This document shows positions 46,324-56,637 of a stretch of 64,000 bases of DNA, one piece after another. The position numbers were made by a program, and so were the translations under genes. The notes under the pieces are model-generated. The model saw only the letters and a program-made list of their open reading frames with translations, ran no database searches and was not told the origin of the DNA. Each line of letters opens with the position of its first letter. The first letter of the stretch is position 1. This DNA comes from Pyricularia pennisetigena (Eukaryota > Ascomycota > Sordariomycetes > Magnaporthales > Pyriculariaceae), in NCBI RefSeq assembly GCF_004337985.1, contig NC_043741.1, positions 2,673,348 through 2,737,347 of the forward strand. The letters are read 5' to 3'.

Positions 46324-48132
46324 GGTGAGATGGAGAGTCGACATTTAAAACAGAGGGAACAATGGATGGGTACCTTACCTTGGAGAAAAAAAAGTAAAAT
46401 GGAGTCCCAAGGTACAATAAGGTACAACCCAGGTGCGGCAGGCAAGACTGTCCGCCTGTTGACAAGGGGGTTGGTTAGGTGGGACAAGGATTGCGATCGA
46501 ATAGCGCTCCCGTCGAACTCCCAACAAGTGGGGTGATCAAGAACCGAAACCTGTGGCGCTTGCCTGTCCCGTAAACCCACCCCGCCAGAGGTACGTACCC
46601 TGGGTGGTACAGGGAGGGTGGGTCTAGGAGGTATCCAAGCTAAGGTAAGTAGTGTATGTGGTACAGTACGCAGCGCTCTGTTGCCGATCAGTAGGTGTCA
46701 AAGAGGCAAAGTCTAAGTAATCCAAGGTACTGTACAGTAGGCCATGTCAATCGAATTGAAATAATCGGCGTCTCGTCATTGTGGGTTGTTGCCAGTGCAG
46801 AATTCTTATCATCATGTGCGCGATATGGTAGTTTGACCGGTGAAGAGTGTATAAAATATATATTAAAAAAAACAACAAACAAGATCGGGCAGAGCTTGGT
46901 GGACCACATATTTTCCCTCTGCGAAGGAACGTACCTATCTTACCTGTGATTCCCTACCTTGTTTACACTTCGACTGTTGTCCCTTACTCCGTCTTTCCCG
47001 ATCAATTGATGATCATGACCCTGGGTTCGTCTCGCGCTGTTGCGTCAACCACAGTGGAAGTCTCTTCCTGTTTTGACTATCCTCCACAACCCGACGCGAC
47101 GGATTGGATGCTTTGCCAAAATATACGTGCCCTGAGTTTATAATTGATTACAGGGTTGAATGCCTTAGTCAGGCAACTTGCATAATAACAACAGTCCCGT
47201 CTCATATGGTGGTTTTATGCACCCGGTGTATGGTTGGGCTCGTTGCAATTGTAAATATGTGTGCAAGTGTACAACTACCGTACTACCATGCGAAGTACAA
47301 ACTGGGAAGCAGCATCATCACGTATTTTCCCGCTGCCAGACGACCAGGATGATCCCGGTTGCTACAAGTGCATGCCCGCCTGCCGTCAGCGGAAGCTATC
47401 ACGACACCCTGACCACTGGGGCGAGCAGTCTTGGTTGTGGGCCTTTCCGGTGGTTTGGGCGAGGGGGACCATTTCAATTAAAACAATTTTGAGGCAGTAA
47501 GTAACTCACAGCGAAAGAAACGAGGCGGTCAGCTTAACAAATACCAAGACTCCATGGGTGCATACTACTGTAGTACTTACCGTACTCACGACAGCTCACA
47601 GATAGACAAGGTAGACCCTAGGTAAGATATGTGCCTGACTTGTCATACCCCACCTTGCCCAACGAAAGCTGCACCAACAGTGCAGTTTGGACCGTTCAGT
47701 TCTCGTGGCTTTGCAGGAGCAAGCGAGCCTCGATCTTGTGTTTGCGTGAGTGGGTCGGGAAAGCTCCCAGTTGTTTCCTTTCCTACGTGGTCTGCCCCCC
47801 ACCCCCATCGCTGAATTTCATTCATGCGAGTGTTGTTTGAGGGGTGGTGCTCGGACGGAGTACCGCCTGCGTGGTCCCTGTTACCGGAGAACACCGTCTA
47901 ACCAACGACATCAATTTTCGTCCAATCCCTGTGAACGACAAGGTTTACTCTCCACATATGATCCGAGGTAAAGCGAAACTCTCCTTTCCTTCCAGAGGTA
48001 TATTCCACATTTCTCTCCATCATCCGAGCTGATCTTACTTTGTACAGTAGTAGGTGGGCACCATGAGAGCGCTTTGTACCCTGATAATTACCCTTTTTCT
48101 CCCCGTAGTCCGTTTTCCGCTGCTATTATTTT
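46324..48132. other. no supported gene; GTAC-rich
   Basis: Short, overlapping frames only. GTAC-containing words cluster at 46590-46740 and 47570-47600. Confidence 0.45.
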
Positions 48133-48628
48133 TTATCTAGTTTTGTTGTTATGGATCTTGGGAAGAGCAATACTCAGGTCCCACTGGCATTCCAACGTGT
48201 ATGTACTGTACCCACCTTTCCTGGCAACAGTAGGGTAGCTTGACCGAAAGCTGGCGCGAACAGATCAACGAGGTTTACCAAATGCTTACATGAGAGCCGG
48301 TCCAAAGTCATTGCTACCATCGACCATTGCGGCAAAGGTGTGTTCTCTTGTCACCCATTTGGACCCTCTGGCGATGAAATACTCGCCTTGGTATGCAAAC
48401 AAGCTTTGACAGCCCAGCAGAAAAAGAAATTGGGACGTGCTATTATACGATAACTCTACTACCCACCTTCGTCTCCACGCCTTTGAATAAGTCCGAGCGT
48501 TCACATGGTTGATGTCTATTTACCATAGGTATAAACAATTTCCGGTGCCTGGAGTGAAAGAACACTCACAGTCCTGGATCCGGCAGTTTGGAACCGAAAA
48601 TGTGTAGCTGTTTCGACTCGCTTCCCAT
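48133..48628 (-). CDS. probable small multi-exon gene, unrecognised
   Basis: Exon 1 48628-48570 (ATGGGAAGC start, MGSESKQLHIFGSKLPDPG, donor GTGAGT). The middle exon ends at 48290 with donor GTAAGC and encodes YFIARGSKWVTREHTFAAMV. The last exon 48250-48133 follows a GCCAG acceptor and ends TAA, with sequence FRSSYPTVARKGGYSTYTL. The exon1-to-middle junction is ambiguous. An AAG acceptor giving LLFAYQGEYF joins in phase; alternatively an extra exon starts after a TAG acceptor at about 48520 and ends at a GTAGTA donor. A GTGGGT inside the last exon could be a further donor. No signal peptide, membrane segment or known motif is seen. The consistency of several phase-matched junctions argues for a real gene of roughly 95-115 residues. 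Confidence 0.4.
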
Positions 48629-49829
48629 GGTATCACAGCCGTAGCCACAAAGAAACTACTTCACAAGCCAGGTATCGGTTATCGCGACGTATGTACCTTG
48701 CCCATAAGGACTAAGCCACCTACGGCAGATCAATACACGGCCAAGGGCGGCACGGTGATGTGACACATTTGGCTTTGTCTGCTCTTCACCAGGGAACCGC
48801 CCCTTCAAACTCATAAGAATATATATCTTAGGTACCCCAAGTGGTCCAGGTGCGCGCTTGATTATTTCGCAACACCATAATGGATGATAGCGATTCGCTT
48901 ATTTCATCAGATACCAGGGCGTTGCTCCGACATCGCACGTCTCACCACCTAATCTCCGGTTCTTACTTATAACATTAGTAGTAATAGTAATAGCATCAGT
49001 ATTATATATCGCAAAAGACGGCAGGCGTATGTACATTACTTGTTTAATAACGCTATCAAACCTACACTACCTAATGAGACGAAAAAGCAACATGGAGCTT
49101 CCATGCTCGGTAAAAGGTCAGATAATTGGACTTCTAGATCCCTGTTCAGATTACCCCACCGTTTCCGAGTTGTCGGGACCTAGAAGCCCAGGTCATTGGC
49201 TCTCGCAAGTAGTGATGATCCATATCATCCCCTGGTTCACCCTTTTCCCATGCCTGGTCCATCCTTGAACTCAGCTTATTACATAGGAACAGACGGTTGA
49301 CTGTTCCTTTGGACCTAGCGCGACAGACGAGCAAGATACATTCAGCGTTCGAGTATAGCCAAGCAATCAGTCCTGCATTTTTGATTCGCTAATAAATGGC
49401 AGGCAGCAGACTAAAGAACCAATGGGAGAACATTTGAAATTGAAGCAAGGGGCAATAATCAAGGATACACAACAAGAGGCATGGTCCCCTAGCTACTTGG
49501 TCCCATTGGAACCGCCAGCCAAAACAAGGTCCTTTTTACCGCCTTTCATGACCCTTACAGCATGCTCAAAAGATCGAAACAAGTCAGCAGCCGCAAAACG
49601 GTCACCATGGCTTATTACGTACTGTTTTTGTGAACCAAAACTCAAGTACCTCTTTTGTAATACATCCGTTGATACGGGATTTGCTCCACTTTTGTCAATC
49701 CGAGCCTTGGGGGATAATTACCCAAGTTCATCGAGGACTTGTATCATACTGGTACGTGGTAAGACCTGATCCGGTCACGTCACATCACGTCCGTCCACCG
49801 CTGACGGAACGAGAATGGAGCAAGTAAAG

Positions 49830-49834
<5 letters not shown>

Positions 49835-49889
<55 letters not shown>
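49835..49889. repeat. poly(A)55
   Basis: Uninterrupted run of 55 A, the longest homopolymer in the window. Confidence 0.95.
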
Positions 49890-49890
<1 letters not shown>

Positions 49891-50371
49891 CAGGAGAAGT
49901 AAGAATTATCACCAGAGATATCCCCACCGATATAGGCATTTTCTTCAAGCCTTCGACAAACCGCAGTAGCTACAAAACGTGCCAAAATATTTTCGCAATG
50001 CCCACGCAAGCCCACGCAGCCTTCCCAACCTGAATGTTCCTCTACCCACCCTGCTAGGTAGGGTAGCCAGGTAACTAATGTAAAAGTCACCAAGGTAATC
50101 ACGGAAGTAACCTAAGCCACAACCCCACAATTAATACTTGCATCTTGCCGCGAATGCCTGCTCACCGCCGACTCATGTGACATTACATCGAGGGTGGTAA
50201 AGCTCCGAAATGATGAAAGGGAGGAAGGTACCATGTAAAACCAAGAGCCCTAGGGACTCGGCGGAACCAGATTGTTGGATTTCCCGCCCAAGCGAGGATT
50301 GGGAGATCACAAGTCGGGAATTGGGGAGGACAAGGAGCTGCCGCGGGACATGTTCCTTACTACCTTGTGTT

Positions 50372-50400
50372 TTTATTTTATTTTATTTTATTTTATTTTT
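50372..50400. repeat. (TTTTA)n microsatellite
   Basis: About five TTTTA units in tandem. Confidence 0.9.
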
Positions 50401-50844
50401 GGTATCCTCTCGTTCTCCCTTGTTCCTCGTCCCCCGCATCTACAAATCAACTCTTTCCATTCTAACCTTTCCATTACAATCCATCCACCCATGCCCATTG
50501 GACAGGTTACGCTTACAAGTTACGCTTATTTACGCTTTCACCAGTCGTTATGCGGCGCTTGCTTTGTGACTTGCCGCACACAACAAGCTGGTATTGTTAT
50601 CACGAACTTTGCCTCACTCCCTCAACTGCCACGCCCCCTTTTCCAATGTATGACCATTTTATTTTCTATCGGATGCACGGTGGTACAGGTTATATCACAC
50701 GGTCCCAAAAACCCAGAACAAAAAAGCCCGGACCCGGTCCAACCTTGCAGGCGGCAGCAGGTGGGTAAGGATCGGAGGTCTCCATAGCATGCTCCAAAGC
50801 GGCCCTTGACAACGAAGCAAGTGCAAAAAACCGAAGATTGACGA

Positions 50845-50846
<2 letters not shown>

Positions 50847-50889
<43 letters not shown>
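50847..50889. repeat. poly(T)43
   Basis: Uninterrupted run of 43 T, about 1 kb from and opposite in sense to the poly(A)55. Confidence 0.95.
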
Positions 50890-52895
50890 CTATCTTGTGC
50901 TTCCTTTTCGTTTACTCCATCTCTCCGAAACCCTGAGCACGCGGTTATTCCCATGCTTGAGACGCAGGCTAATCACATACAGGCCGCTTTTTGCCCTGAT
51001 TTTTTGGCGGTTGGCCTCTGACTTGTAGACCTTTTCCCACTTCTTTCTGTTACACAAAACAGGGTCGTTAAAGCCGCCAGCGCTGAGCGCGCGCGAAAAG
51101 TCTTGAGCGGCGGGTCACACAATGCAGCCCAGAGCCTGCAAGCATTCCTTTTTGCACATTGTTCAGGCACAATGAGTGTTTGTACACAAACACTCACACC
51201 GACTTGCAAGGTAACGGGGTAACAGCCTACAATCGAGGCCTCACCGGAGCTTCGACCCTACAAAAAAAAAAAAAAAAAGACAGAAAGCAACCGGGCCATC
51301 ACATACCGATATACCCACAGGTCGCTGTTTTAGGTTTCTACATCGCGATCAAAAAGATGAAAATGGAGGGCGACGTTTTCTGGTCGCAGGTTACATATGC
51401 GATGCTGAGCTGTTCGGTTCCCAGAATCCAACGCCAGCGCATACGTATGCCAGGGCGTCAAAAATGCATTGCATTGACATGACACGACAACTTTGCTAGC
51501 TGGCAAGGTGACATTCGAGGGGGAAAAAAAGGGATTCTGGTCGTCGCGGTTGCATCTAGCGCGCGTATCCGTACAGAGATGACCTACCATTAATTTGTCC
51601 ATGACATCAGTCACAACATCTTCATCGCACAGGAGAGCGAAATAAAGAGATGTGTGGTGTGGTGAAAGGGAAAGAGAGAGAGAGAGGGAGAGCTGAGGTT
51701 TCGTTCGAATGTTGTTAATTTGCCTTGCCTACCTACACCGAGTCTCAATATTATTCGTAAGCGGTGACTCGGTCTGCATCCATGGTAACATTTCGGCTTA
51801 CCGTGTTTTGCGCACCGCATGCAACAGAACAATTCCGAGTTGATGGAACACTTTTACTGTCGATGGCTACTTGTTTGTGACAACCCTGGTCTGCTTTTGT
51901 GCCGTTGATCAACTACGTAAATGTGCCATGGAGCGGGCGGATCGGGGTCTTGTGGAAACCCGTGTGACGGTCCGCATCTGTTGCCCGTTGTAAGCAACAA
52001 GTACGTCAGATTGGGAATGTTTCTGCAAATCGACAAAGAACACAAGCCAACCGGATCACGAGGTAGATCGAAGAAGTTGTTGACAAATGAGTTAGCAATC
52101 ACGGTTACCATCCCTTGAGACTCTTCAACTACCGACAGCTTCCCTACGTAGCAAGGTATAATTAGCTACCTACCCAGTCTGGTCATAGACAGGGTCCAGG
52201 AGGTTCCAGGTTGAATGCAACACCAGTACTGTGCGAACCAAATGGAGCAAGTTCTACAAACACACATCTTGAGGACCCAATCGCATCTTCAGACCGGCTC
52301 GAGTAAAACAGCCTTAACCAAACATATCTCGGCTACTCAAAAAGGTTGTGTTGGCAACCAACATCACGGACGTGAGAAACAAAGACTAGGCTATGAATGC
52401 AAGGTACCTTTGCATGGGTGACCTTTCTGATAATCTACTGAATTCTCAACTCCGCGTCAATAATGCCTCCCGCCCACAGCGGTCAATGCGACTAGTGCAA
52501 CAAAGGGATGTAGGAATGCTGAGCGGGGAAAGGACGAGAGACGTTTGATGACGCTTAAAACCTTTTGCGGGAATATCTGTATCTTGACCAATACTTCGAA
52601 TAGAATGGAAGGGCACTTCCCCTTATGTTTCCCTTTCAGCCCAACCTCTTACGTATCAAACCAGACGGGTTCCCATTCTTTGCAGGGCTTTTATTAGGCC
52701 GTCAAAAAGCATGAAGCGATTCGATTTCCTTGAAAAAAAAAAAAAAAATACAACCACATCTTCACAGAAAGCTGTGTAGCTTAAATCAAACAAGGGGGAA
52801 GAAATAATGTAGGTGGTGGGTCTGGTGTCGTCCAATGAAGCCGCCCGTGGAAGGAACTCAAGGATATTGTTCTATTCATCCTTCCGCCAACACGT

Positions 52896-53062
52896 CTACC
52901 ATTCGTACTCGCCGGTCGCCTTGTGAAAAACATACTCTTTGCCGTTAACACAGAGGACGCCATCCTTGAGAGTACACTTCCTATATAGTCGAGACACGGA
53001 TCAGCAGTTGCGGGTAAAAAGGGTGGGTGATAGACTGCTAATAAGGAGATGAAAAGAAACAA

Positions 53063-53097
<35 letters not shown>

Positions 53098-55001
53098 TTT
53101 CGGATAGGTATACTGACCACTTATTCTTGACGCGCTGAACCTTGTCGTAAAGACAGAGCATTTGCTGCTGCAGCTCGTCTCCGTCCTCGTCACTCTCGTC
53201 AGGTTCGTTCTCGTCGTCGAGATCAGAGTTGATGGCGTCATCAAGGTCTTCATCTCCATCATCTTCATCACCGGGTCCGTCAACCTGCGGAATGGCGCCA
53301 CCACTGCTGCTAGGCCCAGCAATGGTCGCTTGTGGAGCTGCCCGACGGTGATGATCCTTGTTCTTCTTTGTTTTGACCTGCTTGAGCGGGAGCATGAGCC
53401 CACCGCCCTCCATAGCCTTGGCCTGAGCAGCGATTTTCGCATGCAGCATCCGGTCCACCTCGACACGACCCATTTCCGTTTTGCTGCCGTCCGCGTTGCG
53501 GCGCATCATGACAGCTTCCCAGGTGTCTTCCTCGTGAGCGGGACCATCCGTCTGAGATTGCCCGAGGGACCCGTTTTGAGGCTGTTGCGGTGGCTGCATT
53601 TGCTGCTGTGCCTTGGGCGGCATTTGTTGCTGGTGTTGTTGGTATGCTTGCTGTTGTTGCTGTTGCTGCTGTGCCTGAGCAGGGGGCATGGGCATGGGCA
53701 TTGGCATGCGCTGTTGTTGCGCCTGGGCGCCGCTCTGCATCATGTTGTTGGCGGCAGCATAGTTGGCAATGTTCTGCATAGCCCGCTGTTGGGCAATATT
53801 GGTGGCGTTACCAGCGGGTGGTGCAAACTGTCCCACAGGCTGAGTGCCAGGCTCCAGCTTTATGGCGGGTTCACCCGTGCCGGCATCCTTCTTTTGCTGC
53901 GCACCGTTATTGGCGGGAGGGTTGGGACGCGGCAAGGCCAGGCCAGGCTGAGCTGCAGTAGGGGGGCTCAAGGTAGCTTGTGTGTAGTTAGCTGCCGCCG
54001 GAGCCATACGATGTTGGTCCGCTTGAACTGCTGGAGGAGGTGGTGTCGGTGCGTCGGGTTTTGGGTCCCACGGGAAGGAGGCAGCACCCATGGCGGTCAA
54101 CTTCTGCTGCCATACCTGCAGTTATCATCCAGCACAGTCAGTATCTTGTGACCGAGAGACGATGAGTCGAGCATCACTCTCAAAGTACATGTTGAATGAG
54201 TGCGTCAAGCAGGACAACCAGTAACGGGGCTGCCAGGCCCGTGTCGTGGAGAAACTTCTCCAACAGCGTGGTTCCAGTGGCATTCAGCTGGCGCCAGTAC
54301 AACGACCAGTGTAATGAACAATGCGGAAAGGTTGATATCAAGGGGCGAAACGTATGTGGTAGTCAGCCAGCCAGGTAGCAAGGAGCTCGCAGCAGCAGGC
54401 ATCCACGTGACATCAAAAGTGACGCTCCAATGGCAGCGCGGGGTTGGAGTGGATGTGCGGCACGAGGCAACCAAGCCATGGGTGGTGGGACTTTAAAAAG
54501 TGCCAAATCCCTCCCAGCGCCGCCCGTGCCATTGAGTCCAGCTGGTTTCACTCTTCACCCCGCTCATTCTCTCGCCTTTGACCATCGGATGCCCAGGCAG
54601 CAGCGGGTGGCAAAACACGCAGAAAAGAAGAACATAGCCAGAGAAAACAACAGTCGGAAATCGAGAAATAATAAAAGGGACAAAACAGCCAACCGACCCT
54701 CTTCGCAATCAGTCGCATGCTTTCTTTCTTTTCTTTTTTTTTTTTTCTTTTTTTTTCTCACCTCTTATTTTGCCATGAACACACGGAAAACAGCGAGCAG
54801 CGCGTGATGGGACAGGTGACGAAAAGCTGACTGAGCAGGGACCGGGAGAGAAGAAGCAAAGAAAAGGCGACAAAGTCTTACCTGCTGCAGTTCGTTGATC
54901 TCACTTTCTCCGAAGCCGTTATCTTCAAAGTCGGTCCGGGACGCCTCCATGACACCCTTGATGATCTGCTCGTAGACCGTTCCTACGACTGCGTTCGACA
55001 T
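52896..55001 (-). CDS. TOA1: transcription factor IIA large subunit, alpha/beta (400 aa)
   Basis: Nuclear general transcription factor; with the small subunit it binds TBP-TATA DNA. Exons 55001-54882, 54115-53118 and 52980-52896. Residues 1-50 form the conserved N-terminal helices (VVGTVYEQIIKGVMEASRTDFE, then NELQQVWQQKLTA across intron 1). The middle is a long disordered Pro/Gln/Ala linker with poly-Gln and MPMPMPMP repeats. An acidic block (DEDDGDEDLDDAINSDLDDE) precedes the C-terminal beta-barrel strands (MLCLYDKVQRVKNKWKCTLKDG ending ATGEYEW). Intron 1 is 766 nt, much longer than others here. Intron 2 uses a GTCAGT donor and contains (AT)15. Both preserve phase and reconstruct the family consensus. 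Tandem with Cdc20. Confidence 0.93.
53065..53094. repeat. (AT)15 microsatellite inside TFIIA intron 2
   Basis: Perfect alternating AT array of about 30 bp in the 137-nt intron (52981-53117) between the acidic block exon and the last exon. Confidence 0.95.
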
Positions 55002-56033
55002 GTTGGGCGGTTTGCGATTGTAGCGCGCAACTTAGAACGAAACAAGGACAGGCTGACGGGGTGAAGGTTTCAAAAGATTTTCGAAGAATCCCGAGGAATC
55101 GCTTCTGGCCCGTTGGTTGAGATCCAAGAAAGATCCTTTCCTCTTGTTGATGCGATCGGCGCGAATTTGGGATTCGGTCAGTTATTGAAGCTTTGATAAA
55201 CCCTTTCTCCAGTCCTCTGATTCAAGTTTTACGGGCTCGTTGTTCCGTGGTCCCAGTCCGGCCGGCCGTGGTCGCGATCAATTCAGTCGCTCACGCGGCT
55301 GGCGGCGTCCCAAAACTGTCCCCAATTCTAAAAGGTGCGCGAGGTTTAAAACAAAGGCGTAGCAATTGATACGGTATTCTTTTCTTTTGTTTTCTGTGAC
55401 TCTTTTGTCTTCCTCTGTTACTCCGCTTATTGGTAACCTCTTGATCTGTCTTATCGAAGCCCGTCGCGTCTTTTGGATGTGTCGTGTGAGAGCGCGTGAG
55501 ACAAAAATCCGATGGGGCGGGCACTTGGGGACTGGTATTCAGCCGATTTTGGTGTTGGAGCGGTGCAAGTTGGTCAGGATTGACAAGGCCGAGAGGTGAT
55601 TTAGCATGGGCCCGCTTATGTCAGCGCGCTCTGTCACCAGTCTACCTTCACCGCTGCAGGGAATCCGACAAGGGCAGAAGTGACGTGCATGTGCTGACAG
55701 TAATCGCTGGGCTGCGAGGTACAGTACATGTTACGAGTACCTAGGATGAACAATTATCAAAATTTCAACTTCTCTCCTTCTTCAGTACCTTATGTGTTTT
55801 TACTATTCGGGGTTTCCAACATATCAATGTACTAACGCGATCCACTACCTCTCTCCATTTGGTGTAAAAACTAAACACGTTAACAGGTAGTATGCATTTT
55901 ATATTTAGTGATGATTTACGGAATTGTTTTGGGATTGTTGAATCAAATGTCACTGGCTAGCACGTCGCGGGAGTCTATATACAACCACTATCCTATTTCC
56001 CATTCTACAATCTAACAACTAAGATAAAGCACC
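55002..56033. other. TFIIA promoter region
   Basis: Region upstream of the TFIIA start. No gene recognised before the TATA-led ORF at 56034. Confidence 0.5.
55973..55980 (+). promoter_or_regulatory. TATA-like box before the ORF at 56034
   Basis: CTATATAC sits about 55-60 nt upstream of an ATG with context GCACCATGT. The short AC-rich stretch between them looks like a compact fungal leader. Confidence 0.4.
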
Positions 56034-56240
56034 ATGTCGACAATTTTTGCATCATTCGAACAGAAACAGAAATCCTCCCAGACAGTTCCTAATACCCAGT
56101 ACGACGACGCAATTACGAAAGAAACTTCCCAAGCCAACGACACTTTTACAAGCATCCAACTCTTGACAGACAAAAATCATTGGGGGAAAAAAGTCAGAAC
56201 AATTGAATTTTGTCAATTCCACCCAATGAATATCTCGTGA
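56034..56240 (+). CDS. small hypothetical ORF (68 aa) with core-promoter-like leader
   Basis: ATG-to-stop frame starting MSTIFASFEQKQKSSQ. It is hydrophilic, Thr/Gln/Lys-rich and A/T-rich in codon choice, unlike the GC3-rich neighbours. Upstream sequence offers a TATA-like box and CACCATG context, which is unusual for a chance ORF. It lies between TFIIA and Cdc20, opposite in strand to both, and runs convergently toward the Cdc20 3' end. No known motif. Confidence 0.35.
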   Translation: MSTIFASFEQKQKSSQTVPNTQYDDAITKETSQANDTFTSIQLLTDKNHWGKKVRTIEFCQFHPMNIS

Positions 56241-56637
56241 ATGTCAGTGACGGGAAATAAAATATGAAACAGCCAATACCATCGTCACCCAGCGAGTGAG
56301 TCGTGGTACAAAGCCAAGCAACAAAAATATCCAGATCTCTCCTCCCATGTCCCAAACTCCTCGCTTGCAAATTGAGAAAAAAAGAAGAAAAATGACAAAA
56401 GCCCCAAAGAAGATGCCCCGGCCCGAGTGTTCATGCCCTTTGCCCCAAAGAACTCATTATTGAAGAACCAAGCCCGTTATGTACCTACCTACCTTTTAGT
56501 AATAACCGCTGAATTTGGTTGTCGATTCTTCGCGTTTCTCTGAAGAAAGTGCCGGTCAAGTAGTGATGGCAACTATCTATCGACTTGTTTTTTTTTTCTG
56601 TTCCATTCTCTCTCATGCTGTTCAATTTCGCTTTCTC
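56241..56637. other. 3' flank of Cdc20
   Basis: Probable 3'-UTR of the minus-strand Cdc20 gene; ACCTACCTACC word at about 56482-56492. No gene seen. Confidence 0.5.

Larger units (their letters stand above)
48629..52895. other. 4.3 kb gene-poor, simple-repeat-rich region
   Basis: No supported gene. It contains the longest homopolymers of the window (A55 at 49835-49889, T43 at 50847-50889) and a TTTTA array. A 115-codon ATG frame at 49422-49769 (+) has no recognisable feature. Confidence 0.45.
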
